Source of the DNA: Candidatus Poseidonia sp.
GTDB taxonomy: Archaea > Thermoplasmatota > Poseidoniia > Poseidoniales > Poseidoniaceae
Direction of reading: 5' to 3'
Length of the DNA stretch: 35,817 nt
Assembly: GCA_030827365.1 (NCBI GenBank)
Contig: JAUREO010000015.1
Span: forward strand, 1 to 35,817
Shown here: positions 16,056-24,125 of the stretch, piece by piece
Position numbering within the stretch: position 1 is the first letter of the stretch
Layout of the letters: every line of letters starts with the position of its first letter
The notes under the pieces: generated by a model
What the model was told of the DNA's origin: nothing
The model's database searches: none
The model's input: the letters and a program-made list of their open reading frames with translations, nothing else
Translations under genes and position numbers: made by a program

Positions 16056-16954
16056 GCTACATACTCAAATTTTCCAAGGGTTGCCCATTCATCATACAAC
16101 ATCATTTTGATTTGATGCTGACGTCCTTGCTGCCATCGCTTTTTTCTTGTCCTCTCAACACTCTTTCCTGAAGGGGCTCTAACTATGTCTGTGTGTGTTG
16201 ATTCAGGAGGTATGTCAAATCCTTCCCATGCTATCCCCCAAAGAATGAGCCATTCGGGTGGTGCAACACCAAAGTCTTCCTCTTTCTCAGGATGCAGAAG
16301 GGCGCTTTGAACTTGTTCAAGTTGAAGTTCACCGATGCTCAATTGAAAGAGACTGTTTGCAATTCGACGAACTTGATTCCACAAGAATGACTCCCCCGTG
16401 ATTTCAAAGCCCACAATCCTATCGTCAACCATCCAAGGCTGTACATCGAGTACGTTTCTTTCTGGATTTTTACCTAGTTCTAATTTTGAGAAATTTGTGA
16501 AATTATGTGTGCCTTTGAAGATACTTAACCATTTCAAGAATTCATTGTATTCGGGTTCTTTCCAGAAATCCATCCCCTCCAACATATATCGATAGGTGCG
16601 GTATTTTGCCATTCGTGGATTCCAATCTTCATCAACTTCATAGACGTCAAGAAAGACAAGGGACTCATCCAACAAGTCATCCACTGCTCGCACAAATTTA
16701 CGAGGAGTTATCGAATTCCAAAGGGAAGATTGAACCGTAACTATTCCGCCATTCATTCTTACATGGACTCCTGCATCGGTGCGGCTAGACAAGACAAGGA
16801 AGGATTCAGATTCGTTTCCGTCCCACCATTGAAGTTTTGTGAATACTCGTTGCAATTCTCCTTGAACAGTTTTCACATCTGGTTGAATTTGGCTTCCATG
16901 AAATTGATCTCCAAGATATCCGATTCGGAAAAAAAGGCGAGTCAAATCGCCCAA
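16040..16954 (-). CDS. truA: tRNA pseudouridine synthase A
   Basis: Converts uridines 38-40 of the tRNA anticodon stem-loop to pseudouridine. The 304-residue protein carries the catalytic SSRTDAGVHV motif (Asp in RTDAG), FHGSQIQP near the N-terminus, and SFLWNQVRRIAN in the C-terminal half, all standard for TruA. The start is a TTG at 16954 with GAGGG six bases upstream; the stop of the preceding TPR gene is embedded in that ribosome-binding site (TGAGGG). No in-frame ATG occurs before the catalytic motif except one too far downstream. Confidence 0.92.
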   Translation of the reverse strand: MGDLTRLFFRIGYLGDQFHGSQIQPDVKTVQGELQRVFTKLQWWDGNESESFLVLSSRTDAGVHVRMNGGIVTVQSSLWNSITPRKFVRAVDDLLDESLVFLDVYEVDEDWNPRMAKYRTYRYMLEGMDFWKEPEYNEFLKWLSIFKGTHNFTNFSKLELGKNPERNVLDVQPWMVDDRIVGFEITGESFLWNQVRRIANSLFQLSIGELQLEQVQSALLHPEKEEDFGVAPPEWLILWGIAWEGFDIPPESTHTDIVRAPSGKSVERTRKKRWQQGRQHQIKMMLYDEWATLGKFEYVAHARE

Positions 16955-16963
16955 TTGTATCCC

Positions 16964-17482
16964 TCAAAATTCGTTTTGTAGAATCTCAATGGCTTCTTCC
17001 TTCGAAAATCCTAATGCAGCGACAGACCACAAAAGTGCTTGTTGCAACCAAGGTTGAACCATTGCTTCTTGTCTTGTTGGATCCATCACTTCAATGGCAT
17101 CAACGAGGTTTCTGCTGGCATTGTAAAGAACATCATCAATGGGTATGTCCTCAATTTCAAGGCGTCGAGCATATCTCTGAAATTCTTTGACTGCGACTGG
17201 TACTCGACGACATTCAAGTGCAAAAGATGCGAAATCAGCAATGTATTCCATATTTTCCTCATCGAGTTCCATCGCTTTCTTGTACGACATCATTATTTTA
17301 CCACCGGGGATTATGTCATCTTGTGCTTCCATGTTCTTCATGTTTGCAAATTCTGCATACATATGATGCAACATTGCGACTGTTCCGTTCGCCTTGATTT
17401 GCTTCTCAAGTTCTTCTATAGCCCCGTCCAAATCTCCGTTACTGAATAATTCAATTGCACGAGCAGTTACTTCCTCTGACAT
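16964..17482 (-). CDS. TPR-like helical-repeat protein
   Basis: A 172-residue soluble helical protein. The N-terminal segment (ARAIELFSNGDLDGAIEELE) and the region around YKKAMELDEENMEYIADFA match tetratricopeptide-repeat patterns, which usually mediate protein-protein contacts. No catalytic motif is seen. It precedes truA with a 9-nt gap and probably shares its transcript. Partners are unknown. Confidence 0.75.
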   Translation of the reverse strand: MSEEVTARAIELFSNGDLDGAIEELEKQIKANGTVAMLHHMYAEFANMKNMEAQDDIIPGGKIMMSYKKAMELDEENMEYIADFASFALECRRVPVAVKEFQRYARRLEIEDIPIDDVLYNASRNLVDAIEVMDPTRQEAMVQPWLQQALLWSVAALGFSKEEAIEILQNEF

Positions 17483-17548
17483 ATGACCACCTACCTCAAG
17501 CGGTGAGCAAGAGGTTCTTCAAGGCTATGTTGTCAATCAACGATACGA

Positions 17549-18577
17549 TTATTTCTTCTGTTGATTGGAGATGACATCTTTCAACTCTTGGAGCATATTT
17601 GACTGGGAGTTCTTGAGATGCATCTCGTTAAGCAGCATCTTTGCTTTTTCCCAATTTCGAATGTTGTAAAAGCAATGCTTAGGGTCAGGTTGAACTCTGC
17701 GAATAGTACGCTGGTACAACATCAAAGCAAAGATCTTTCTTAAGAAACTCTTTCCTACTTTTGTAGCTGCAGAATCAGATTCCTTTTCATCTGTCCCGGG
17801 TAGACTGCCTGCACCACCTGCTCCGACTGTTTCGTCGACAAGACCAATGCCTGAATCGGTAAGAACTGTTAATGTCGCGTAACCGAGTATAGTGCCCATT
17901 GGAGTGCGGTCCACCATGATTTCGGAAATGCGGTCAAACAGAATTCTGCGGTGTGATCTCGAAAGAAGGAAGCCATGTTGGAAAATAACTGATTCAGATG
18001 TAATCGCGTATTGGAAACTTCGATGGAAGTAGAAGGTTAACGCGAAAAATAATGCTGAATAGGCTACACCGAATAGAACTAAATTATATTCAAAACCTAT
18101 AAACGGATCGACATCATTTCCAAAAAGGCCCATAATCGTTGCATACAGTTTATCAATTTGGATGATTAAAGGTGAGAATGTTACGAGAAGCAACCACATT
18201 GTAACCCATCGACCTGAAGTTTGAATATTGATGAGTCGGTTCAACCATGTGACGATAAGCATACAAAATACGAAACCTAAAGGCATCGTATCCGTACTAA
18301 TCAAATCGTTAAAGAAAATTGCAAATTTTAGAAAAGCATTTGCATCGTCACTGGCATTGTAATCTTCTGCAATAGAAAACAAAAAGTGAAGGCCGAGTAC
18401 AAATGCACCCAAGAAATACATATTTAGAAATGCAATGGGACTCGGCTGTTTTGAGAGGAGTAATTCTTCACCAGGTACGAGTCGAAATTTCTTTGCTAAT
18501 GCATCATTTTTGCTCGAACTTGCAGTTTCTGAAGTTTCAATTGATTGTTCAACTACAGGGGTATCTTCGTCTGTCAT
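17549..18577 (-). CDS. Membrane protein with bacterial-PH-like (bPH2) domain
   Basis: A 342-residue protein. The N-terminal 25 residues are hydrophilic; four hydrophobic segments lie between about residues 50 and 185. They are followed by a YdbS-like PH domain: ITSESVIFQHGFLLSRSHRR, then RISEIMVDRTPMGTILGYATLTVLT, the classic bPH2 wording. The C-terminal 60 residues are basic and helical. Function is unknown. An AGGAGG ribosome-binding site lies 7 nt upstream of the ATG, so this gene is not leaderless. Confidence 0.8.
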   Translation of the reverse strand: MTDEDTPVVEQSIETSETASSSKNDALAKKFRLVPGEELLLSKQPSPIAFLNMYFLGAFVLGLHFLFSIAEDYNASDDANAFLKFAIFFNDLISTDTMPLGFVFCMLIVTWLNRLINIQTSGRWVTMWLLLVTFSPLIIQIDKLYATIMGLFGNDVDPFIGFEYNLVLFGVAYSALFFALTFYFHRSFQYAITSESVIFQHGFLLSRSHRRILFDRISEIMVDRTPMGTILGYATLTVLTDSGIGLVDETVGAGGAGSLPGTDEKESDSAATKVGKSFLRKIFALMLYQRTIRRVQPDPKHCFYNIRNWEKAKMLLNEMHLKNSQSNMLQELKDVISNQQKK

Positions 18578-18584
18578 GTCAAAG

Positions 18585-18590
18585 CCTCCT
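18585..18590 (-). promoter_or_regulatory. Strong Shine-Dalgarno site of the PH-domain gene
   Basis: AGGAGG on the minus strand, 7 nt before the ATG at 18577. It fixes the start and shows that the gene has a 5' leader, in contrast to the leaderless genes nearby. Confidence 0.75.
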
Positions 18591-18634
18591 AATTACAGAT
18601 GACAACTGTTATGTGAAATAACTTCCCCTTTAAT

Positions 18635-18648
18635 TTAACCAAGGTTAA
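18635..18648. repeat. Palindrome at the 3' end of the lipocalin-like gene
   Basis: TTAACC, AA and GGTTAA make a 14-base inverted repeat that contains the stop codon of the upstream gene and adjoins a TTAAATTAAA stretch on the minus strand. That stretch could be the TATA region of the PH-domain gene, so the repeat may be an operator; the alternative is chance. Confidence 0.35.
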
Positions 18649-19829
18649 TGTAAAATTCCCCAAGAATGTTCGGCATTGCCCCGAATCCAACGATAATTTA
18701 CAAGTGTTCTTATTCCGAACTCATCAATAATTTCGATGTTTTGTACCGATAATGGATATTCATTGTAGGTTAAATGGGACCACATGCCACCCCTTGTTGG
18801 TTGGTCAAAATGCCAGTGTGCACGTTCAATCGCTTGTGCCTGTAAACGGATTGTCGTTCGACCATTTTTCAATTCAACAGTAAATTCTGGTAATGGTGCC
18901 CCAGGGTGGGAACCGTGCTCTGATTCTACAAAATTTGACCTTTTTTTATGCACCATCACTTTTCCAAAACGTTCGGTTCTATGATGCGTTGCATCGTGAA
19001 ACAATCCCCCTTGAGAGAGTGATATATGAGCCACATCTCGTTGTTTCCATGGTCTTGAATCTTGGGAAGTCATCGTAAGTGAGAGATGAGGTAAAAACCA
19101 ATCCAAGTAAGACCCATCATCGAAGTGCAAAACACCCCAATACCAAGGTGGTGAGGGTGCTTGGACACAAACTTTCTGAAAATAAGCCGTGCCTTGATGC
19201 TGGATTCCATCGATGTGCCCTGCAACCTTTGCACCGTGAATTCGGAGGATATCGTAACCCATTCCACCGAGGTAATCTGATTGAAGATGTCGTGCATGGG
19301 ATAAGGTCTGATTCCATGGTGTAATTTCAAGGGAAAACTTCGAATGGATTTCGGAACTTGACGTCGAATCGAGTTCCAACCAAAATGAATTCAACTCAGG
19401 TCGAAGACCCATAGAACAATCTCCGTCCAAATGAGGTATCAATGCCCCACCACCATTGCCTTTTTCACCATGTTTTGGCCAAATTGATGATGTGTCTTCG
19501 ATAATGGTCATCGTGCAGATTTCTTTGAGCAGAGGCTCATACATTCGCTTGCCATCGAACCACCATGCACACACCATTCCGTCAATATTGTAGGCACCGT
19601 CGACCTGTTCACTTGGACGACCCGAAGGTTTCCAATTGGTGCCATTGACTTTGACTAAATCATTGGTTTTGGTCGACCAGAGCACCATTAATTGTTTTCC
19701 ACTTGGATGACCATCTTCATCATCAAGCATGACAAGCCACCACCACCAGTCCCACGTGAGGTGCTGGATGGGTCTTCGTAATCCCAATTTCCACATCGAT
19801 GAAAAGTCGCCAGAGAATGATTCGCTCAT
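18645..19829 (-). CDS. Lipocalin-like protein, possibly AttH/CrtC-related
   Basis: A 394-residue soluble protein rich in Trp and His with alternating beta-strand character. Features such as WWWWLVMLDDEDG, a DLVKVNG strand, WYWGVLHFDDGSYLDW and the C-terminal HSWG are suggestive of the AttH / hydroxyneurosporene-synthase (CrtC) lipocalin fold, but the match is by eye and weak. There is no signal peptide. It starts 10 nt after the stop of an ABC permease on the same strand and is probably co-transcribed with the two ABC modules, perhaps processing or binding a lipid they move. Confidence 0.55.
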   Translation of the reverse strand: MSESFSGDFSSMWKLGLRRPIQHLTWDWWWWLVMLDDEDGHPSGKQLMVLWSTKTNDLVKVNGTNWKPSGRPSEQVDGAYNIDGMVCAWWFDGKRMYEPLLKEICTMTIIEDTSSIWPKHGEKGNGGGALIPHLDGDCSMGLRPELNSFWLELDSTSSSEIHSKFSLEITPWNQTLSHARHLQSDYLGGMGYDILRIHGAKVAGHIDGIQHQGTAYFQKVCVQAPSPPWYWGVLHFDDGSYLDWFLPHLSLTMTSQDSRPWKQRDVAHISLSQGGLFHDATHHRTERFGKVMVHKKRSNFVESEHGSHPGAPLPEFTVELKNGRTTIRLQAQAIERAHWHFDQPTRGGMWSHLTYNEYPLSVQNIEIIDEFGIRTLVNYRWIRGNAEHSWGILH

Positions 19830-19839
19830 ACCTCATCAC

Positions 19840-21135
19840 CTAAGCAACTTCTTTGGATGAAAAGAGAGCACTACCAACAAACCAAAACGCAAGAGCCTGA
19901 ATCAGTAAGACCACAGAACCAACGATAAAACTTGAAAAATTTGAAAGTCCAAGACCAGGGTTCGATGAAAATACCATCAATTGTTCTGCACCTTGAAGTG
20001 GGGCCATTCCGCCACCCCACATTCCAACCTCAATCATGTACTCCATGTCCGGCCATAACATCAAAGCTCCAGCATCAATGATCATGGTCGCCCAACCGAG
20101 GACAGAGAATCGTAAAACGCTCGCTTCTGGTTCCCATAATGAAACAAACATCATCGCTAACTCCCAAGCAGCAACTGGAATGGCGAGAATGATACCGTGC
20201 TTCCACAGTACACCAAACATGCTAAACATCATCCCATAGACAAGTATCGCAAGAAGTGTAGCGAAGGCTATTACCATCCAGATTCCAATATCGGATAATC
20301 GGAACACTGAATCGGAAGGACCACTGAATCCAAACAAAATGGCACAAAGAAGACTCATCACGATGACGTAAGGATATGTAATGGCTAAGAATCCAAGAAG
20401 TCGATACAGAAAGATTTCTGCACGTCGAATTGGCTTCGCTATGAGAAAATGCATTGTGCCAGATTCCATTTCATCTCGAATCAAACCAGTTGCCATAAAC
20501 AATGGTAAAAAGATGCCAATGAGAAAAACAAACCCGAACTTCCCTAAGGCAAGAATGGTTGCACGATGTATGGCTTCTTTGGCGTAAATCTCGTCGTCGG
20601 GGTCTTCGTCAACATATCCATCTCCACGAATTGTGTAACCACCGCTAAATTGATTTTCATTGATTCGGACATTACACGCAATGCCATCCCGATTACCATC
20701 CTGTGCCGAAGGTGCTATTGGTGCATTTCTACAATCTCCGTCGTCGTCGTAGCCAACCGAACCTACCACAAGAGCATCCCAATCAATATCATCCTCGTTA
20801 ATCCACTTTGACGGGTCATCTGGAAGGATGCTGGGGTCGATTTTACCCGGATGTGATTCACTGAAGTACGGGTCTGTGCCATACAATCGTTCTTGACCTG
20901 ATGGGTAACCATCTCCATCTGGGTCAAATGAATCGTAGTCGTTGTCCACAGCTTCAATCTCTCTCAGCATGGTGTCAAAGTAAAACAGCATGATAATACT
21001 CACCGCGAGTAAACCAACGGAGAGTATGACCCAAGTTGAGATTCGCTTGGTGTATTGCTTCATAGTAAATTCAGCAACGGCTGCAGCCTTCCTGTCGAAT
21101 CGTTTTGGTGACATGGGGCTATCATTACTTTGCAT
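19840..21135 (-). CDS. ABC-2 type permease with calcium-binding-like exterior loop
   Basis: A 431-residue permease. TM1 spans about residues 33-53; five or so further membrane segments follow residue 198. The loop between them (54-190) is unusually long and acidic. It holds a thrombospondin-type-3-like stretch (64-90, with DPDGDGYPSG) and an Excalibur-like motif with DDDGDC (130-135) and GNRDGIAC (147-154), two cysteines that could pair outside the cell. After TM2 the DEMESGTMHFLIAKPIRR segment is typical of ABC-2/NosY-type permeases. Its ATG overlaps the preceding ATPase gene by 11 bases, and the ATPase is its likely partner. Confidence 0.8.
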   Translation of the reverse strand: MQSNDSPMSPKRFDRKAAAVAEFTMKQYTKRISTWVILSVGLLAVSIIMLFYFDTMLREIEAVDNDYDSFDPDGDGYPSGQERLYGTDPYFSESHPGKIDPSILPDDPSKWINEDDIDWDALVVGSVGYDDDGDCRNAPIAPSAQDGNRDGIACNVRINENQFSGGYTIRGDGYVDEDPDDEIYAKEAIHRATILALGKFGFVFLIGIFLPLFMATGLIRDEMESGTMHFLIAKPIRRAEIFLYRLLGFLAITYPYVIVMSLLCAILFGFSGPSDSVFRLSDIGIWMVIAFATLLAILVYGMMFSMFGVLWKHGIILAIPVAAWELAMMFVSLWEPEASVLRFSVLGWATMIIDAGALMLWPDMEYMIEVGMWGGGMAPLQGAEQLMVFSSNPGLGLSNFSSFIVGSVVLLIQALAFWFVGSALFSSKEVA

Positions 21136-22078
21136 GGCTTTGCCCTCCTGTCAAATATCCAAGAATGGATTCTAAATCATCATCTGGGTTATCAATGAGT
21201 TCAACTTTATGACCACCCTCAACAATTATTTTGGGTAAGTCTTGATGCAGTTGACCAAAATGAAATGTCTGAATATTGAGTTCATGTTCATTGGGAAAAT
21301 TCAATCCAAAAACCGCTGGGTGGCCCATCAGAGATCGACCTAAGCCGCGAGAGTCTTCGCCTCTGATGTGAATGGTGTGGGGAATTTGATCCAACCGCTC
21401 ACGAATTGCATGCAAATTACCTAACGCAAGTAATTTTCCATGATGTAAAATGACAATTTGTTCAGTCACTCTTTCAATTTCTGTGAGGATGTGACTACTG
21501 ACAAGCACTGTACAGCCTGATTTACCTAACTCTCGAATCACGTTGTTAATCGTCGTTCTTGCAAGTGGGTCGCAGCCCTGAAGTGGTTCATCAAGTATGA
21601 TGAGTTCTGGCTTATTGACAAGTGCATGTGCGATTTTCGTGCGTTGCCTCATGCCTTTTGAAAATCGTCCAATTTGTTTGTTCGCTACATCGGCTAAACC
21701 AACAAAGTCAAGCACACGTAGGGCTTCTTGTTCGGCTTCGTCTTTCGTCATTCCAAATAGTCGTGCAAACGTAGAGACAAACTCAAGAGCAGTCATCCAA
21801 TCGTACATCTTTTCGTTTTCTGGAACGAAACCAATTCGGGCATACGGAGCAGGATTCTTCCAAGGGTCTTCACCAAAAAGACGAATCGTCCCGCTGTTAG
21901 GTTTTAATTTGCCCATGAGGAGTTTAAACAGCGTCGATTTCCCTGCTCCGTTAAGCCCGAGGACGCCGGTCACACCTCCAGACAGACCGAGGGTCACATT
22001 GGTCAATGCATGAATCCGACCGTATACCTTGGAAACGTTTTCCAGATAGACCACAGGCATTTGTTGTTGAGGTGTCAT
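21125..22078 (-). CDS. ABC transporter ATP-binding protein (second module)
   Basis: A 317-residue ATPase. Walker A is GLNGAGKST, the Q-loop is near GFVPENEKMY, the signature is FSKGMRQR (in place of LSGGQ, common in this drug/ABC-2 group), Walker B is LIILDEPLQGCDP, and the switch His is in VSSHIL. The frame is open upstream to 22231, but ATG 22078 overlaps the preceding permease stop as ATGA. A further 95 residues follow the nucleotide-binding core, usual for this CcmA/NatA-like family. It probably powers the downstream permease at 19840-21135. Confidence 0.9.
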   Translation of the reverse strand: MTPQQQMPVVYLENVSKVYGRIHALTNVTLGLSGGVTGVLGLNGAGKSTLFKLLMGKLKPNSGTIRLFGEDPWKNPAPYARIGFVPENEKMYDWMTALEFVSTFARLFGMTKDEAEQEALRVLDFVGLADVANKQIGRFSKGMRQRTKIAHALVNKPELIILDEPLQGCDPLARTTINNVIRELGKSGCTVLVSSHILTEIERVTEQIVILHHGKLLALGNLHAIRERLDQIPHTIHIRGEDSRGLGRSLMGHPAVFGLNFPNEHELNIQTFHFGQLHQDLPKIIVEGGHKVELIDNPDDDLESILGYLTGGQSHAK

Positions 22079-23085
22079 TCTCTTGTCACCTCCATCGAAC
22101 TTACTCTTGAAGCGAGCACATACAATGCTGCACCATTCATCAAAACAAGCGAAACAAGTGACCATGTCCACGAATATTGGGTGTAACTCAACTGTGTGCC
22201 AACAAGTGCTTGTCCTACATGTGCAAGACAATCGTAGGGGGAAAGAAGATAAAGAATATCGCGTTCAAATAATCCGGAAATGATGGCTGCAATGGTTTTT
22301 GAACCAAATAAAAAGGCAAGCAATCCAATTCCCGGGAAAAAACGACCACGAGATATGGATGACATGGCCAATCCTAAACTCGTATAGGTGAAGATGAGCA
22401 GAATCCCTGCGATAAGTCCAGCAACAAAGATTGGGAACGTATCAACAATCCAAGCCCAACCACGACCCATGGCAATAATTTCGCTAAAGTAGAACAAAAT
22501 ATAGGAACCAAGAATTATCAGGGATTGAATTAATGCAACAGAAATAAATTTCATAGCAGTATAATCAAATCTTGAAATCGGTCTCGAAAAATACAGGGCA
22601 GATGTGCCATGATGCCTATCTTCGGAAATCACTCCACCGACGAGTAAAGCGGTAACGATTGGGTAATACAAGATGTTGCGTGGAAAAAACCCAAGATTGT
22701 GGCCATACAGATTATTTCTATTCACCCCCCATAACTGATGCAATTCGGGTGAGCCCAAAATTCCAGAAAGTAGCGTCAGTGCAGCGTCTGTGAGCGAGGC
22801 GATGAATACGATGACAAGAAAAATTCGGGTTGGCATACCCCATGGGCGGTAACCTTTTCGAAAAACACCAAATAAATGGTGTCGTAAAATGGCCCAATTC
22901 CTCATCCATCGGGGATTGAGTGTTCCAGTCCATGGTTTGTAATCCTGGTTAAAAATTTCACCTGTTTTGGGTAATGCCGCCATTCCTATGTCTTCGACTT
23001 CATCCCCGGTGTTCGAACCCCATGCTGCCTGTAGCCTGGTTTTACCAGTCACGGGTGCACGAGCATCATCTCTTGCCATGATCAC
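22075..23085 (-). CDS. ABC-2 type permease (first module)
   Basis: A permease of about 336 residues. A hydrophilic N-terminus of about 85 residues is followed by six hydrophobic segments. The GGVISEDRHHGTSALYFSRP segment after TM2 is the counterpart of the same conserved piece in the second permease. The start is either GTG 23085, overlapping the ATPase stop as GTGA, or ATG 23079, preceded by a near-perfect GGAGGGGTGATC ribosome-binding site that includes that stop; the ATG is slightly preferred. The substrate is unknown. Confidence 0.85.
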   Translation of the reverse strand: MIMARDDARAPVTGKTRLQAAWGSNTGDEVEDIGMAALPKTGEIFNQDYKPWTGTLNPRWMRNWAILRHHLFGVFRKGYRPWGMPTRIFLVIVFIASLTDAALTLLSGILGSPELHQLWGVNRNNLYGHNLGFFPRNILYYPIVTALLVGGVISEDRHHGTSALYFSRPISRFDYTAMKFISVALIQSLIILGSYILFYFSEIIAMGRGWAWIVDTFPIFVAGLIAGILLIFTYTSLGLAMSSISRGRFFPGIGLLAFLFGSKTIAAIISGLFERDILYLLSPYDCLAHVGQALVGTQLSYTQYSWTWSLVSLVLMNGAALYVLASRVSSMEVTRE

Positions 23086-24086
23086 CCCTCCTTCAATTCC
23101 TCAGGTGCATCCACTCTGCGAGCGGCAATTGGGTTACCGAGTAAATCATCACTGGATTTGACATTGTATCCAAGATTTTCCATGATTGCTACGAAGAGGT
23201 CTTCAAGTGAGGCTTCATACTCGTGTAAGCGACGTATTTGAGAACCAACATCTGCTGCAGCCTGAAGAATTTCAGTTGCGATGGAATCGCTATCTTGTGT
23301 AATCCTCATGACTCTACCTTCTCGACGAACTTTGAATCCATCGCTGAGCAGTCGCTCTTCAAGTTGAGTTGCTTTCCCCCAGACATGAATTTCAATTTCT
23401 TTATCAATGGCCTTTAGGTCCTCGATCTTCCCCTGAGCAGCAAGTTTACCTTTGTGCAACAGCACAATATTATCGCATACTCGCTCAACATCTTCCATCA
23501 AGTGGCTTGCCATCATCACCGAACGTTCTCCCTCTTTGACCATCAGTCGAAGCGTGTTTACCATGAATTCTCTTGAATATGCATCCAATCCATTTGACGG
23601 CTCATCTGCTATGACAAGTTTAGGGTCATGGATGATGGCACATGCTAATTTCGTGGCTTGCTTCATTCCAGTCGAGTAACTCTCAATTTCACGATATCGT
23701 TGTTCACCAATACCGACGAATTGCAGCGTTTCATGTGCTCGTTGCATAGCTACGATGGGGTTCATTCCAAGCAATTCGCCTGAATATTTCACTTGGTGAA
23801 TACCATCCATGCCGGGGTTCAATGCATCGTATTCGGGCATGTATCCCACATGACTGCGAATCAATTCTCCTTGGGTTCGGACATCATAGCCCAAAACTTG
23901 CCCTTCACCAGATGAAATTTGGATAAGACCCAGAATGGTTTTCAAAAATGTTGATTTTCCAGCACCATTTTGTCCAAGCAAGCCTGTCGCACCATACGGA
24001 ATTTGGATATTCAACTTCTCGAGTGCCACATGTGTACCATAGGCCTTTGAGAGGTCCTGTGTTTGAATCACAAATTCTGAATTCAT
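23082..24086 (-). CDS. ABC transporter ATP-binding protein (first module)
   Basis: A 334-residue ATPase. Walker A is GQNGAGKST, the signature is YSTGMKQ, Walker B is LVIADEPSNGLDA, and the switch His is in MASHLM. A C-terminal domain of about 115 residues follows the core. It is the first gene of a four-gene ATPase-permease-ATPase-permease series on the minus strand, all overlapping. The two ATPases share family but differ clearly in wording, so the duplication is old. Confidence 0.9.
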   Translation of the reverse strand: MNSEFVIQTQDLSKAYGTHVALEKLNIQIPYGATGLLGQNGAGKSTFLKTILGLIQISSGEGQVLGYDVRTQGELIRSHVGYMPEYDALNPGMDGIHQVKYSGELLGMNPIVAMQRAHETLQFVGIGEQRYREIESYSTGMKQATKLACAIIHDPKLVIADEPSNGLDAYSREFMVNTLRLMVKEGERSVMMASHLMEDVERVCDNIVLLHKGKLAAQGKIEDLKAIDKEIEIHVWGKATQLEERLLSDGFKVRREGRVMRITQDSDSIATEILQAAADVGSQIRRLHEYEASLEDLFVAIMENLGYNVKSSDDLLGNPIAARRVDAPEELKEG

Positions 24087-24125
24087 ATGACTCTAAACAT
24101 CCGAGGAGGTTCATCCTATCAAGAC

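Noticed and set aside
22079..22231. N-terminal extension of the second ABC ATPase, rich in Cys
   Set aside because: It lies entirely over the C-terminal coding end of the permease; ATG 22078 gives the usual ATGA overlap and a normal N-terminus.
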